DNA from: Ammoniphilus oxalaticus
GTDB lineage: Bacteria; Bacillota; Bacilli; Aneurinibacillales; RAOX-1
NCBI RefSeq assembly: GCF_003609605.1
Contig: NZ_MCHY01000006.1
Span: 124,001 to 188,000 of the forward strand
Reading direction: 5' to 3'
Length of the DNA: 64,000 nucleotides
A model generated the notes under the pieces. That model worked only from the letters and a program-made list of their open reading frames with translations. It was not told where the DNA came from and did no database searches. Both the position numbers and the translations under genes were made by a program. Positions 8,542-18,457 of the stretch are shown here, piece by piece; position 1 is the stretch's first letter; each line of letters begins with the position of its first letter.

Positions 8542-9360
8542 ATGCAAACATTTGAGCGAATTGAAGAAAGCGCAAAATATATCCAAAGTAAGGTAAGCGT
8601 AAAGCCAGAACTAGGTTTAATCCTTGGATCAGGCCTTGGTGCCCTGGCGGATGAAATTGAACAACCGACCAAAATTGCTTACGAACAAATTCCTCATTTT
8701 CCCGTTTCAACGGTAGAGGGACATCAAGGTCAATTGGTGATTGGCCGCTTAAAAGGGAAAAACGTGGTGGCGATGCAAGGTCGCTTTCATTATTATGAAG
8801 GCTATTCTTTGCAGGAAGTAACGTTTCCGATTCGCGTAATGGCCGCTTTGGGCGTACAAACACTGTTCGTTACGAACGCATCTGGCGGAATTAATACGGA
8901 TTTCGAACCCGGCGATCTGATGGTGATTAACGATCATCTCAATATGACGGGGAGTAATCCGCTGATTGGACCTAATGATGAGCGATTTGGGGCTCGTTTT
9001 CCAGATATGTCGGAAGCGTATACAAAAGAATTGGCCGACTTGGCCCATTCCGTGGCGAGCGCCCAAGGGGTTCAGCTGCGTGACGGAGTTTATGCGGGAT
9101 TAAGTGGTCCAAGCTATGAAACGCCAGCGGAAATTCGGATGCTCCGAACGCTCGGCGCGGCAGCGGTCGGTATGTCGACTGTGCCTGAAGTAATTGTCGC
9201 CAGTCAGCAAGGGATGCGGACACTAGGCATTTCTTGCATAAGCAATATGGCCGCGGGGATCCTGCCGCAACCATTGACCCACCAGGAAGTAGTGGAGACA
9301 GCGGAGAAAGTAAGAGAGAAATTTAGCAAGTTGATGTTAGGGATCATCGAAAAAATGTAA
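8542..9360 (+). CDS. punA: Purine nucleoside phosphorylase, PNP/PupG type
   Basis: Phosphorolysis of guanosine/inosine and deoxy forms to the free base and (deoxy)ribose 1-phosphate. The trimeric low-molecular-weight PNP signature is clear: LGLILGSGLG at the phosphate-binding turn, TNASGGIN, and VGMSTVPEVIVA in the active site near residue 213. Length (272) is normal. It begins 12 bp after deoB with an AGGAGGAGAACG ribosome site and is followed by a terminator, so the operon is deoB-punA. Substrate range is inferred from the family. Confidence 0.95.
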   Translation: MQTFERIEESAKYIQSKVSVKPELGLILGSGLGALADEIEQPTKIAYEQIPHFPVSTVEGHQGQLVIGRLKGKNVVAMQGRFHYYEGYSLQEVTFPIRVMAALGVQTLFVTNASGGINTDFEPGDLMVINDHLNMTGSNPLIGPNDERFGARFPDMSEAYTKELADLAHSVASAQGVQLRDGVYAGLSGPSYETPAEIRMLRTLGAAAVGMSTVPEVIVASQQGMRTLGISCISNMAAGILPQPLTHQEVVETAEKVREKFSKLMLGIIEKM

Positions 9361-9392
9361 ACAGGTGAAGCCCGACGCAGCGCGCCCAAGCG

Positions 9393-9444
9393 TAAAAAAG
9401 CAGTTGGAGAAAGGCGAGAATGCCCTTCCTTCAACTGCTTTTTT
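9393..9444 (+). terminator. Rho-independent terminator of deoB-punA
   Basis: AAAAAAGCAGTTG pairs with CAACTGCTTTTTT across an imperfect inner stem. Confidence 0.88.
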
Positions 9445-9973
9445 GGTTGCTGGAATTTCAATGGCGGCGGTCTTATGAAGAGCGCTCATATGCCAACTCC
9501 TCACGTTTCGCGTCATCATTACCTCGATGAGGATGCCTCACCTCCCGAGATCTCGCCTAAAGTGTCTTCATTCGTTCAATGATGACCGCTTTCCGAGCGT
9601 CTCCTCGTTCGATGCGTTTTTATTATCCAACTAAAGTCTAAGCCCTAACAAACAAGTCATTACAAACCAAAACAAGGTGATAACCTTAGTAACTTCGCCC
9701 TGAACCAACCGCTTCGTTTTTCTACAAAAGTTCTACTATTCTGTCAAGTTATAATCATGCAGTTGTGTACAAAGTTTGAAGCTAACTGTCTTAGATAGGG
9801 GTGGAATGTGACTAAGTAGTGTCGTATTAATATTCAAAAATAACATCTATTTATAATGAAACAGTAAATTCCACAAAAGTTTGTTTCGAAATACGTAGAA
9901 TCATGTCGAAATAATGATATAATCGTATTTAAGAAAATGCCTGAGAGATAGAGACAGAGCTTGGAGTAGTGAT
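9445..9973 (+). promoter_or_regulatory. Long AT-rich intergenic region with lrp promoter and direct repeats
   Basis: No convincing gene in about 530 bp. TATAAT at 9918-9923 is a likely -10 for lrp with a weak -35. TCGAAATA occurs at 9886-9893 and 9906-9913, exactly 20 bp apart (two helical turns), overlapping the promoter, as expected for a regulator site. Autoregulation by the Lrp protein is an inference. Confidence 0.5.
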
Positions 9974-10441
9974 ATGAAAAAATTAGATCAGTTAGATTTC
10001 GAAATCTTGGGGTTATTACAAGGGGATGGCAGAAAATCCTATACCGAAATGGGCAATTTGCTTAATGTGAGCGAAGGAACGATCCGATCAAGAATCAATA
10101 AAATGCTGGAAGATCGCATCTTTGAATTTATCATTCATGTCGATCCGAATAAAATTGGGTTATTCGTGCAAGCAATCATTGGCATTAAAACTCAACTTGG
10201 CTTTCAAGAAGATGTGGCGAGTAAGTTACAAGAATTCTCGGCTGTGCGATTTATTGGGGCTTTTTCCGGACGGAATGATATTATTTTACAAGCCTATTTT
10301 CGATCCAATGATGAACTAGTTAATTTTGTGAACCAAGAATTGGCGAAGATTGAAGGAATTATCTCGGCCGATGTGTCGATTGAACTTAAACAATATAAAG
10401 ATTCCTTTTCTTTCGTCCAATCAGCTGGGGACGGACTTTAA
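9974..10441 (+). CDS. Lrp/AsnC family transcriptional regulator
   Basis: A 155-residue regulator with an N-terminal helix-turn-helix (residues 5-55, including YTEMGNLLNVSEGTIRSR) and a C-terminal RAM/ACT-like ligand and oligomerisation domain (about 65-145). Such proteins form octamers and respond to amino acids. It lies 41 bp upstream of oppA in the same direction, so it may control peptide import and itself. The HTH recognition helix SEGTIRSRI is intact. The ligand cannot be read from the sequence. The opp operon it precedes interrupts the deoB-punA-dacF order known from B. subtilis, so the two were probably gained or moved together. Confidence 0.88.
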   Translation: MKKLDQLDFEILGLLQGDGRKSYTEMGNLLNVSEGTIRSRINKMLEDRIFEFIIHVDPNKIGLFVQAIIGIKTQLGFQEDVASKLQEFSAVRFIGAFSGRNDIILQAYFRSNDELVNFVNQELAKIEGIISADVSIELKQYKDSFSFVQSAGDGL

Positions 10442-10482
10442 ATCATCGGTGGGGGAACTGTACATGTTAAGGGGGACTGAAT

Positions 10483-12090
10483 GTGAAAAAGCAAGCATTA
10501 TTTAAAGTTGTATCAACAGTTATTATCTCAGCAATTCTATTAACTGGTTGCGGTGGAGGCGCTTCTAATAGTAGCGAACAAACACTTAACATTCCGCTAT
10601 CGGCCGAACCGCCAACACTCGATCCCGGGTTAGCGGAAGATAGCACCTCAGGGGCGATTATCCGTCAAGTGTTTGAAGGGCTAACGCGCATTGGAGAAGA
10701 TGACCTACCGCATGAAGCGGCCGCTGAAAAAATAGAAATCTCTGATGATTTAAAAACGTATACATTTACGATTCGCGAAGGAGCGAAATGGTCGAACGGG
10801 GAACCGTTAACTGCCAATGATTTTGAATATACTTGGAAGCGTGTGTTAAACCCGGCAACCGCCGCAAACTACGCATACCAACTTTACTACATTAAAAACG
10901 GGGAAGCGTACAATAAAGGTCAAATTGATGACCCTGAACAAGTCGGGGTGAAAGCTTTAGACGCGCGCACGTTACAAGTGGAGTTGGAAAACCCAACCCC
11001 GTTTTTCCTTGAACTAACTGCTTTTTATACGTACATGCCAGTAAATAAAGCCGTCGTTACGGAGAATGCAGACTGGGCGAACGATGCGACAGAAAAATAT
11101 GTATCCAACGGTCCTTTTAAATTAAAAACGTGGAAACATAGCAGCAAGGTAGAAATTGAGAAGAATGAGCATTATTGGGACTACGAAAAAGTAAAGCTGG
11201 ACCAAATTAACTTCTCCATTGTTGAGGACGAGTCTACCGCATTAAATATGTTTGAAAACGGCGAGTTAGATTGGGCGGGAAGACCGACATCCGATCTGCC
11301 AAAAGACGCGTTGCAAACGTTGAAAGATCAAGATCGTTTAGTGATCATGCCGATTACAGGAACGTATTGGTACAAGTTCAACACAGAACAACCACCATTT
11401 ACAAACGCCAAAGCGCGTAAAGCTTTTGCTTATGCGATCGATCGTCAAACGATTATTGAAAACGTAACACAAGCAGATGAAATTCCCGCAATGGGAGCGA
11501 TTCCGCCGACGGTGGCCGTGCATGAAGGTGACTACTTCAAAGACCATGACGTGGAAGAGGCGAACCGTTTGCTTGATGAAGGGCTACAAGAACTTGGTAT
11601 GACTAGAGATCAACTATCCGTATCGTTGAGTTACAATACGAACGAGGCCCACGCGAAAATCGCTCAAGCGATCCAAGATCAATGGAAACAAGCGCTAGGC
11701 GTCGATGTGAAATTGTCTAATGCGGAGTGGAAAGTATATATTGAAGATTTACACCAAGGAAACTTTGAGATTGGACGAATGGGTTGGTTAGCGGACTATG
11801 ATGATCCCGTTACATTCCTTGAATTGTACAAAGATAAACACGGCGGAAACAATGACACGCTGTGGGAAAATGCGCAGTATCAACAACTGTTGACGCAATC
11901 CGATCAAGAAACAGATCCAGCCAAACGAAAAGAATTACTGGCGCAAGCGGAACAGATTTTAATGGATGAAATGCCGATCGCGCCGATCTATTTTTACACA
12001 CAATCGTATGTGAAAACAGACAAAGTAAAAGGGGTTATTTTACACGGAACCGGGGACATCGATTACAAATATGCTTACGTCGAAGAATAA
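10483..12090 (+). CDS. oppA: Oligopeptide ABC transporter substrate-binding lipoprotein
   Basis: A 535-residue solute-binding protein of family 5. The N-terminal signal peptide ends in the lipobox LTGC (Cys23), so the protein is lipid-anchored outside the membrane and hands peptides to OppBC. The mature protein opens with a glycine/serine linker and then the family hallmark AEPPTLDPG. Translation starts at GTG after AAGGGGGAC. It is the first gene of oppABCDF; a 13-bp perfect hairpin between oppA and oppB probably boosts oppA relative to downstream genes. Peptide rather than dipeptide or nickel specificity is inferred from overall resemblance to OppA/DppE. Confidence 0.92.
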   Translation: MKKQALFKVVSTVIISAILLTGCGGGASNSSEQTLNIPLSAEPPTLDPGLAEDSTSGAIIRQVFEGLTRIGEDDLPHEAAAEKIEISDDLKTYTFTIREGAKWSNGEPLTANDFEYTWKRVLNPATAANYAYQLYYIKNGEAYNKGQIDDPEQVGVKALDARTLQVELENPTPFFLELTAFYTYMPVNKAVVTENADWANDATEKYVSNGPFKLKTWKHSSKVEIEKNEHYWDYEKVKLDQINFSIVEDESTALNMFENGELDWAGRPTSDLPKDALQTLKDQDRLVIMPITGTYWYKFNTEQPPFTNAKARKAFAYAIDRQTIIENVTQADEIPAMGAIPPTVAVHEGDYFKDHDVEEANRLLDEGLQELGMTRDQLSVSLSYNTNEAHAKIAQAIQDQWKQALGVDVKLSNAEWKVYIEDLHQGNFEIGRMGWLADYDDPVTFLELYKDKHGGNNDTLWENAQYQQLLTQSDQETDPAKRKELLAQAEQILMDEMPIAPIYFYTQSYVKTDKVKGVILHGTGDIDYKYAYVEE

Positions 12091-12107
12091 AATATAGGTG
12101 GATAAAC

Positions 12108-12156
12108 GACAAGGTATATGTTGTGAGGAAGATCAAGTCTCCGCATATACCTTGTC
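12108..12156 (+). terminator. Intercistronic hairpin between oppA and oppB
   Basis: GACAAGGTATATG and CATATACCTTGTC form a perfect 13-bp stem with a 23-nt loop. The following bases are AT-rich but lack a proper T-run, which fits partial termination or mRNA 3'-end protection of oppA. Confidence 0.65.
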
Positions 12157-12222
12157 TATTATAATCGGGATTTTTGAATAGTCAGAACTGTAATGAATTG
12201 GGTTTTGGAGGAGGTGCAATGG

Positions 12223-13152
12223 GTGGCTCGTTATATTGTTAGACGAATCGGATTTGTGTTTATCACCCTTTTTTTAATCGTTACCGCCACATTCTTTTTA
12301 ATGCAGGCCATCCCAGGTGATCCATTTACATCTGAACGAGGAGTGCCTGAAGAGATTCAACAATCGATGTATGAACACTATGGGTTGAACGACCCGCTCT
12401 ATGTACAATATGGGAAGTACTTAGTGTCGGTGGCTAAGTGGGATCTTGGGCCATCATTTAAGTATAAAGGTAGAACGGTGAATGACATTATTAGCGATGG
12501 GGTTGGCGTTTCCTTTACGTTGGGGGCGGCCGCGTTGTTTATCGCGATTAGTTTTGGCCTGATCCTTGGGGTGATCGCGGCCTTAAACCATAATAAATGG
12601 CAAGACTACACGGCGATGATCGTCGCTGTTGTTGGAATTTCGGTGCCGAGCTTTATTTTGGCGACCTTCTTCCAATATTTCTTTGCGATGAAAATGAACG
12701 TGCTCCCAGTTGCCAAATGGGGCAGCTTGCAGCACGTCGTATTGCCCGCCTTTGCTCTAGCGGCGTTGCCGATGGCTTTTATCGCTCGCTTGACGCGTTC
12801 CAATATGCTCGAAGTGTTGCATCAAGACTATATCAAGACCGCTAAAGCAAAAGGGTTGAGCCCATTTGTGGTGACGGTTCGACATGCGTTACGAAATGCG
12901 TTAATGCCAGTTATTACGTATTTAGGTCCGCTTGCCGCTGGGATCTTAACGGGAACATTTGTAATTGAGCGGATCTTTGCGATTCCTGGTCTGGGTAGTC
13001 ACTTTGTTACCAGCATCAGTAATCGAGATTATACAGTAATTATGGGGACAACGGTCTTTTATAGCATTGTGTTGCTGACGTTGATTCTGTTCGTTGACTT
13101 AGCTTATGGAATTGTCGATCCCCGCATCAAGCTCTCCGGAAAGGGGAAATAG
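12223..13152 (+). CDS. oppB: Oligopeptide ABC transporter permease OppB
   Basis: Inner-membrane permease, 309 residues from the GTG at 12223, which follows GGAGGAGGTG by six bases; an in-frame ATG 30 bp upstream lacks a ribosome site. About six membrane segments are seen, beginning with the YIVRRIGF...[10 protein letters not shown] helix. The EAA-like coupling motif ([11 protein letters not shown]) that contacts the ATPases lies near residue 205-220, and the invariant AIPGDPF follows the first helix. It pairs with OppC to form the channel. Oppc starts three bases after its stop. Confidence 0.93.
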   Translation: MARYIVRRIGFVFITLFLIVTATFFLMQAIPGDPFTSERGVPEEIQQSMYEHYGLNDPLYVQYGKYLVSVAKWDLGPSFKYKGRTVNDIISDGVGVSFTLGAAALFIAISFGLILGVIAALNHNKWQDYTAMIVAVVGISVPSFILATFFQYFFAMKMNVLPVAKWGSLQHVVLPAFALAALPMAFIARLTRSNMLEVLHQDYIKTAKAKGLSPFVVTVRHALRNALMPVITYLGPLAAGILTGTFVIERIFAIPGLGSHFVTSISNRDYTVIMGTTVFYSIVLLTLILFVDLAYGIVDPRIKLSGKGK

Positions 13153-13155
13153 AGT

Positions 13156-14085
13156 ATGGCCCAACAACAAGTGAAACTTTCTGAACAATTATTTGAGCCG
13201 ATTGACCAAAAGGCGCTTGGAGCGGAAGAAATTACGCGGCCAAGTATGAATTTTTGGCAAGATGCGTGGCGTCGGCTTAAACAAAATAAATTAGCGATGT
13301 TCGGCTTGGTTATGTTGGTCGCCTTAATCGCTATGGCCATTGTTGGCCCGTGGTTGAGCGGTCATACGTATTATGATACCAACCCGAAGTTGAACAACTT
13401 GCCGCCGAGCAGTGACTATTGGTTTGGAACGGACGATTTAGGGCGCGATGTCTTTACGCGGGTTTGGTACGGGGCGCGCATTTCGCTGTTTATCGGGGTC
13501 GCAGCGGCGTTGATCGACCTGGCGCTTGGTATCGTTTGGGGCGGCGTGGCTGCTTATTACGGGGGAAAAGTGGACGAGGCGATGATGCGTTTCGCTGACA
13601 TTTTATACGGTCTGCCGCATCTATTAGTTGTGATTATGCTGATGGTCGTCATGGAACAAGGTTTGTTTACGATCATTATCGCGATGACGATTACCGGATG
13701 GATTGGAATGGCGCGAATTGTGCGCGGTGAAATTTTACAATTAAAAGAACAAGAATATGTGCTTGCCGCTCGTTCTCTTGGCGCCAGCGCGTTTCGAATT
13801 TTGTTTAAACATTTAATTCCGAATGCAATGGGTCCGATTATCGTGACGATGACATTAACCGTTCCTTCTGCGATCTTTACCGAGGCATTCCTAAGCTTTT
13901 TAGGATTAGGGGTGCAAGCTCCGATCGCAAGTTGGGGTACGATGGCAAACGACGGTTTAGGGGCTTTGCGCTTCTATCCATGGCGCTTGTTTTTCCCGGC
14001 TATTTTCATCAGCATCACGATGCTATCTTTTAACGTGTTTGGAGACGGGTTGCGTGATGCGCTCGATCCGCGGATGCGTAAATAA
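13156..14085 (+). CDS. oppC: Oligopeptide ABC transporter permease OppC
   Basis: Second permease subunit, 309 residues. The N-terminal 35 residues are cytoplasmic, followed by the OppC_N helix (KLAMFGLVMLVALIAMAIVG) and then the periplasmic-side HYFGTDxxGRD-type motif seen here as WFGTDDLGRDVF, a signature of OppC/DppC. The EAA coupling loop is LAARSLGASAFRILF. It forms the translocation pore with OppB. Tight spacing with oppB (3 bp) and oppD (20 bp) shows a single operon. Confidence 0.93.
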   Translation: MAQQQVKLSEQLFEPIDQKALGAEEITRPSMNFWQDAWRRLKQNKLAMFGLVMLVALIAMAIVGPWLSGHTYYDTNPKLNNLPPSSDYWFGTDDLGRDVFTRVWYGARISLFIGVAAALIDLALGIVWGGVAAYYGGKVDEAMMRFADILYGLPHLLVVIMLMVVMEQGLFTIIIAMTITGWIGMARIVRGEILQLKEQEYVLAARSLGASAFRILFKHLIPNAMGPIIVTMTLTVPSAIFTEAFLSFLGLGVQAPIASWGTMANDGLGALRFYPWRLFFPAIFISITMLSFNVFGDGLRDALDPRMRK

Positions 14086-14105
14086 CGGGAGGTGACTCGG
14101 TCACA

Positions 14106-15161
14106 ATGGAAAAAATTTTAGAAGTCAAAGATTTGCGCGTTTCTTTTCATACGTATGCGGGAGAAGTGAAGGCTGTCCGCGGCGTAAGCTTTCATGTCAA
14201 CAAAGGGGAATCCATCGCGATCGTCGGGGAATCGGGTTGCGGTAAATCGGTCACCTCGCAAACAATCATGAAATTGATTGAAATGCCGCCTGGTGAGATT
14301 AAACAAGGTCAAATCTTGTTTGAAGGAGAAGATCTCGTCCCTAAAAAAGAAAAAGAGATGGAAAAAATTCGCGGTAAAGAGATCAGCATGATTTTCCAAG
14401 ATCCGATGACATCTTTAAATCCGACCTTGACGATCGGTCGTCAGATTATGGAAGGATTGATTAAACACCAAGGATTGTCCAAAGCGGAAGCGAAAGAGCA
14501 GGCGATTGGGATGCTCGATTTGGTTGGCATTCCCATGTCGGACCGACGCGTCGATCAATACCCGCATGAATTTAGCGGCGGAATGCGTCAGCGGGCGATG
14601 ATCGCAATTGCGCTTGCTTGCAATCCGAAATTGTTGATTGCGGATGAGCCGACAACGGCGTTGGACGTGACGATTCAGGCTCAAATTATGGATCTGATGA
14701 AAGAGCTTCAGCAGCGAACAGGCGCTTCGATTATTTTGATCACGCACGATTTAGGGGTCGTTGCCGAGGCGTGTGACCGCGTCGTTGTGATGTATGCCGG
14801 CGAAGTGATTGAAACAGGAACCGTTGATGAGATTTTCTATCACCCTAAACACCCGTATACAAAAGGTTTATTAAAATCGGTGCCACGGTTGGACTTGAAA
14901 AAGGATGAACCGCTTGTCCCGATTCTCGGTACACCGCCGGATCTATTAAATCCGCCGAAAGGATGCGCTTTTGCGCCTCGTTGCGAGTACGCGATGAAAG
15001 TTTGTCTAGAGTATAGTCCTGAGATGGAGGCGAGTACTCCCTCTCATCAATCTGCATGTTGGTTAAATCACCCGTTGGCAAAAAAACGGTTGACACCGCC
15101 GCAAACGGAGGAAAACAGGCAAAGGAGGGAGAAAGCAAATGTCAGTCATTTGGCTAAATAA
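14106..15161 (+). CDS. oppD: Oligopeptide ABC transporter ATPase OppD
   Basis: ATP-hydrolysing subunit, 351 residues. Walker A is GESGCGKS near residue 40, the ABC signature FSGGMRQR near 160, Walker B LLIADEP near 180 and the switch histidine in ITHDLGV. The C-terminal oligopeptide-transporter extension has [17 protein letters not shown] with a cysteine cluster that in related proteins binds an iron-sulfur centre. The 3' end overlaps oppF by 23 bp. With OppF it powers peptide uptake. Confidence 0.94.
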   Translation: MEKILEVKDLRVSFHTYAGEVKAVRGVSFHVNKGESIAIVGESGCGKSVTSQTIMKLIEMPPGEIKQGQILFEGEDLVPKKEKEMEKIRGKEISMIFQDPMTSLNPTLTIGRQIMEGLIKHQGLSKAEAKEQAIGMLDLVGIPMSDRRVDQYPHEFSGGMRQRAMIAIALACNPKLLIADEPTTALDVTIQAQIMDLMKELQQRTGASIILITHDLGVVAEACDRVVVMYAGEVIETGTVDEIFYHPKHPYTKGLLKSVPRLDLKKDEPLVPILGTPPDLLNPPKGCAFAPRCEYAMKVCLEYSPEMEASTPSHQSACWLNHPLAKKRLTPPQTEENRQRREKANVSHLAK

Positions 15162-16146
15162 AGAGCAACAGTTGGTGGCTGAACGAGGCGAACCGTTGTT
15201 GCAAGTTCGAAATTTGAAAAAGTTTTTTGGCGGTGGCGACGCAGTCGTGAAGGCGGTCAATGATTTAACTTTTGACATCTATCGCGGTGAAACGCTTGGC
15301 TTTGTGGGAGAATCTGGCTGTGGAAAATCAACCGCGGGCCGTACTATTTTACGCTTATATGACGCGACAGAAGGAGAAGTGCTGTTTAACGGGACGGATC
15401 TGCAAAAGCTTTCTCCTCGTCAACTGAAAGAAACACGCAAAGAGATTCAGATGATTTTTCAGGATCCGTACGCGTCTTTGAACCCGCGAATGACGGTGGG
15501 CGATATTATTGGTGAACCGCTCGATATCCACGGATTGGCCAAGGGTGAACAAAGAAAAGAACGGATTCAACAATTGCTGCAATTGGTTGGGTTGAATCCC
15601 GAGCATATGAGCCGTTTTCCACATGAATTTAGCGGCGGGCAACGCCAACGGATTGGGATTGCCCGCGCGCTTGCTGTCGAACCATCGTTCATTATTTGTG
15701 ATGAGCCGATCTCCGCGCTCGATGTATCGATTCAAGCGCAGGTCGTCAATTTGCTAAAAGACTTGCAAGATAAAATGGGGCTAACCTATTTATTCATTGC
15801 GCATGATTTATCGATGGTCAAGCATATTAGTGATCGTGTTGCGGTGATGTACCTCGGTAAAATGGTCGAGCTCGCAGACAGTGAGGCGCTTTATTCGGAT
15901 CCGCTGCATCCGTATACGGAGGCGTTGTTGTCGGCGATTCCGATTCCAGATCCCGCGATTGAACGCGAACGCGAACGGATCATGTTAAAAGGGGATGTGC
16001 CAAGCCCGATTAATCCGCCGTCCGGTTGTCCGTTCCGCGAGCGTTGTCCAAAAGTAATGGACATTTGTTCGGAAGTTGTACCCAAGTGGCAGGAAGTGAA
16101 ATCAGGTCATTTTACTGCGTGTCATCTATATGAAGAACAAAAATAG
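15139..16146 (+). CDS. oppF: Oligopeptide ABC transporter ATPase OppF
   Basis: Second ATPase, 335 residues. Walker [10 protein letters not shown], signature FSGGQRQR, Walker B FIICDEP and switch AHDLSMV are all intact; the C-terminal [14 protein letters not shown] cysteine motif mirrors that of OppD. The ATG overlaps the end of oppD by 23 bp with AAAGGAGGGAG before it, implying translational coupling. A strong hairpin follows, ending the operon. Confidence 0.94.
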   Translation: MSVIWLNKEQQLVAERGEPLLQVRNLKKFFGGGDAVVKAVNDLTFDIYRGETLGFVGESGCGKSTAGRTILRLYDATEGEVLFNGTDLQKLSPRQLKETRKEIQMIFQDPYASLNPRMTVGDIIGEPLDIHGLAKGEQRKERIQQLLQLVGLNPEHMSRFPHEFSGGQRQRIGIARALAVEPSFIICDEPISALDVSIQAQVVNLLKDLQDKMGLTYLFIAHDLSMVKHISDRVAVMYLGKMVELADSEALYSDPLHPYTEALLSAIPIPDPAIERERERIMLKGDVPSPINPPSGCPFRERCPKVMDICSEVVPKWQEVKSGHFTACHLYEEQK

Positions 16147-16189
16147 AGGCTAGCTAGAAGGTCATCCCAAGTGACTTTCTAGCTAGCCT
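16147..16189 (+). terminator. Terminator hairpin of the opp operon
   Basis: AGGCTAGCTAGAAGGTCA pairs with TGACTTTCTAGCTAGCCT (one G-T pair); the T-rich tail is weak. Confidence 0.8.
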
Positions 16190-16334
16190 TATGTTGTTGT
16201 ATGTCCGTTTTTTTATGAACTCCGCAATCCATACCTCACATTTCAATTTCTACTGTTATAATTATCCAGCCCTTTGTCCAAACTAGGATAGTAATAGACC
16301 GAAAATGGATCGATTAACTGTTTGGAGGGAGATC

Positions 16335-17495
16335 ATGCAAAAGAAGTTAATTATATTACTCACTGCGTTGCTCTGTTTGATGCCAGCTGTAAGTTACGGG
16401 GAGGAACCAACGGTCAATTTAGCCCCGAACGCGAAATCTGCTGTCCTGATAGACGCGGATACGGGGACAGTTATTTTTGAAAAAAATCCCCATGAAAAAT
16501 TACCGCCAGCTAGTATTACGAAAGTGATGACGATGCTGCTGATTATGGAGGCGCTGGATCGCGGCGAAATTAAATTGACAGATCAAGTTAGAACAAGCGA
16601 GTATGCCGCGTCAATGGGCGGCTCACAAATATTCCTCGAAGCGGGCGAGATGATGAGCGTGGAAGATATGCTCAAAGGAATTGCGATCGCTTCAGGGAAT
16701 GATGCCTCAGTCGCGATGGCTGAGCATTTGGCGGGAACCGAAGAAAATTTTGCGGCTAAAATGAATCAGAGAGCGAAGGAACTCGGTTTAAAAGACACCC
16801 AATTTAAAAATTCCAGCGGATTACCAGCAGAAGACCATTATTCGACCGCGCATGATATTGCGGTGATGTCCAAGGAATTATTGAAATATGAAGAGATTAC
16901 TAAGTTCACAAGTCTCTATCAAGATTACTTAAGAAAAGACACGAACAAGCCTTTCTGGCTTGTGAATACGAATAAATTAGTGCGCTTTTACCCGGGAGCA
17001 GACGGGCTGAAAACAGGTTATACGTCTGAGGCGAAATTTTGTTTAACCGCTACCGCGAAACGGGATAACTTACGGGTCATATCTGTTGTGATGGGAGAAC
17101 CTGATTCAAAAACGAGGAACCAAGAGATCAGCGCGATGTTTGATTTTGCGTTCTCGCAATACGAATCCCACCCGTTGGTGAAGCGCGGCGAACTGATTGA
17201 GCAAGCGAAGATCAACAAAGGCGCTGAGTCAGAAGTGAATATTATCGCCTCGCAAAACTTTGGCGTTTTAACAAAAAAGGGGACCAATACGGAAGACATG
17301 CAAAAAGAAACGATCATTCATGAGCGGATTAACGCGCCTGTGAAACAAGGAGATGTACTTGGAGAAATGATCGTTAAGTTAGATGGTAAAGAGGTCGGTA
17401 AGTTGGATCTAATTGCTGAAACCGATGTTGAAAAAGCGACTTGGTGGCAGTTAATGAAACGTGTTAGCAAGCGGATGTTCCTTAGTTTTGAATAA
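16335..17495 (+). CDS. dacF: D-alanyl-D-alanine carboxypeptidase DacF
   Basis: A penicillin-binding protein of the S11 family, exported and membrane-anchored, that trims stem peptides in forespore/cortex peptidoglycan. A signal peptide covers about residues 1-22. Active-site motifs are complete: S60-I-T-K63, S120-G-N122 and K226-T-G228. A C-terminal beta-domain and an amphipathic tail (WWQLMKRVSKRMFLSF) that anchors the protein follow. I chose the ATG at 16335, which has TGGAGGGAG upstream, not the in-frame ATG 30 bp earlier. Immediately upstream of spoIIA, as in B. subtilis; forespore (sigma-F/G) expression is expected from the family. Confidence 0.93.
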   Translation: MQKKLIILLTALLCLMPAVSYGEEPTVNLAPNAKSAVLIDADTGTVIFEKNPHEKLPPASITKVMTMLLIMEALDRGEIKLTDQVRTSEYAASMGGSQIFLEAGEMMSVEDMLKGIAIASGNDASVAMAEHLAGTEENFAAKMNQRAKELGLKDTQFKNSSGLPAEDHYSTAHDIAVMSKELLKYEEITKFTSLYQDYLRKDTNKPFWLVNTNKLVRFYPGADGLKTGYTSEAKFCLTATAKRDNLRVISVVMGEPDSKTRNQEISAMFDFAFSQYESHPLVKRGELIEQAKINKGAESEVNIIASQNFGVLTKKGTNTEDMQKETIIHERINAPVKQGDVLGEMIVKLDGKEVGKLDLIAETDVEKATWWQLMKRVSKRMFLSFE

Positions 17496-17506
17496 TCGCC
17501 TAATAA

Positions 17507-17550
17507 ATCGAGAGGCTAGTTTTTTTTCGACATAGCCCTCGATTTTTTTC
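17507..17550 (+). terminator. Terminator after dacF
   Basis: ATCGAGAGGCTA pairs with TAGCCCTCGAT (one bulge), followed by TTTTTTTC. It separates dacF from the spoIIA promoter. Confidence 0.75.
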
Positions 17551-17595
17551 TAGTTTTGTCGACTGGCAGGAAATTCCTATTCCTATGTAGAAAGC
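17526..17595 (+). promoter_or_regulatory. spoIIA promoter: Spo0A boxes and sigma-H elements
   Basis: TTCGACA (17526-17532), the reverse of the Spo0A box TGTCGAA, and TGTCGAC (17557-17563, one mismatch) flank a sigma-H-like pair: GCAGGAAAT (-35, 17566-17574) and GTAGAAAGC (-10, 17587-17595). This is the arrangement known for spoIIA, where Spo0A~P activates sigma-H polymerase. The -10 is imperfect. Confidence 0.55.
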
Positions 17596-17639
17596 TATGC
17601 TTGTGAAGGAAAACAAACAAGGATACCTACGAGGAGTGA

Positions 17640-17996
17640 GTGAATTTGAGTCTGCAGATCGATCTAGAAGTCGTTTCTAGCGTTCTAGTTGTTCGTTTGC
17701 GCGGGGAACTAGACCATCACACAGCTGAAAATTTAAGACGGCAAATGGAAGAGAAAATTCTGAGCGGCCATGTTCAAAATATTGTGCTCAGTTTAGAACA
17801 TCTCCACTTTATGGACAGTTCTGGTCTTGGCGTTATTTTAGGTCGATATAAACAAATTACAAGCCGCGGCGGTGAACTGGTCGTCTGCTCGATCAATCCG
17901 CTGATCCACCGTTTATTCGAATTGTCTGGCTTGTTTAAAATAATCAAGATCAAAGAAAATGAAGGGGAAGCTCTTCAACTGTTGGGGGTGGCTTAA
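17640..17996 (+). CDS. spoIIAA: Anti-anti-sigma factor SpoIIAA
   Basis: STAS-domain protein, 118 residues. In its unphosphorylated form it binds SpoIIAB and frees sigma-F in the forespore; SpoIIE dephosphorylates it. The phosphorylated serine lies in MDSSGLG (S60, judged from the family). The start is GTG with GAGGAG upstream. The stop codon overlaps the spoIIAB start (TAATG), consistent with the matched synthesis needed for partner switching. Confidence 0.96.
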   Translation: MNLSLQIDLEVVSSVLVVRLRGELDHHTAENLRRQMEEKILSGHVQNIVLSLEHLHFMDSSGLGVILGRYKQITSRGGELVVCSINPLIHRLFELSGLFKIIKIKENEGEALQLLGVA

Positions 17997-18448
17997 TGAT
18001 GGAGCGCAAAAAGAACGTCATGAATTTAGAATTTTCCGCGCGCAGCGAGAACGAATCTTTTGCGAGAGTCGCTGTCGCCGCATTTGTGTCGAAGTTGAAT
18101 CTAACGCTGGATGAATTAGAAGAGATTAAAACGGCCGTTTCAGAAGCGGTGACGAACGCGATTATTCATGGTTATGAAGAAGATGCGTCTAAACAGGTGC
18201 GAATTTCGGCCTGTTATGACGACGAATATATCGAAGTTTTAATTGAAGATCATGGGACAGGCATTGCTGATATAGAAGAGGCGCGACAACCATTGTTTAC
18301 AACGAAGCCTGAATTGGAACGCTCGGGAATGGGCTTTACGATTATGGAAAATTTTATGGATTCGATTGAAATTGTAACAGGGAAAGAACGAGGGACGAGA
18401 ATTGTACTAAGGAAAAACCTAGTAAAAGACAAAGCGGTCTATAACTAG
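17996..18448 (+). CDS. spoIIAB: Anti-sigma F factor / serine kinase SpoIIAB
   Basis: GHKL-type kinase, 150 residues, that holds sigma-F inactive and phosphorylates SpoIIAA. The N box ([12 protein letters not shown]), G1 box (EDHGTGI), G2 (SGMGF) and G3 (GTRIVL) are intact. The first of two adjacent ATGs overlaps the spoIIAA stop; a second ATG follows directly. Its product acts in the cytoplasm of predivisional cell and forespore. Confidence 0.96.
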   Translation: MMERKKNVMNLEFSARSENESFARVAVAAFVSKLNLTLDELEEIKTAVSEAVTNAIIHGYEEDASKQVRISACYDDEYIEVLIEDHGTGIADIEEARQPLFTTKPELERSGMGFTIMENFMDSIEIVTGKERGTRIVLRKNLVKDKAVYN

Positions 18449-18457
18449 TAGGGAGAT

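Noticed and set aside
9337-9519. Minus-strand frame with GAGGAG before an inner ATG (about 50 residues)
   Set aside because: It reads through the punA terminator and into the punA 3' end, and the peptide shows no conserved character.
9940-9973. TPP-riboswitch-like CTGAGA before lrp
   Set aside because: Only the short motif is present; the rest of the conserved aptamer is missing.
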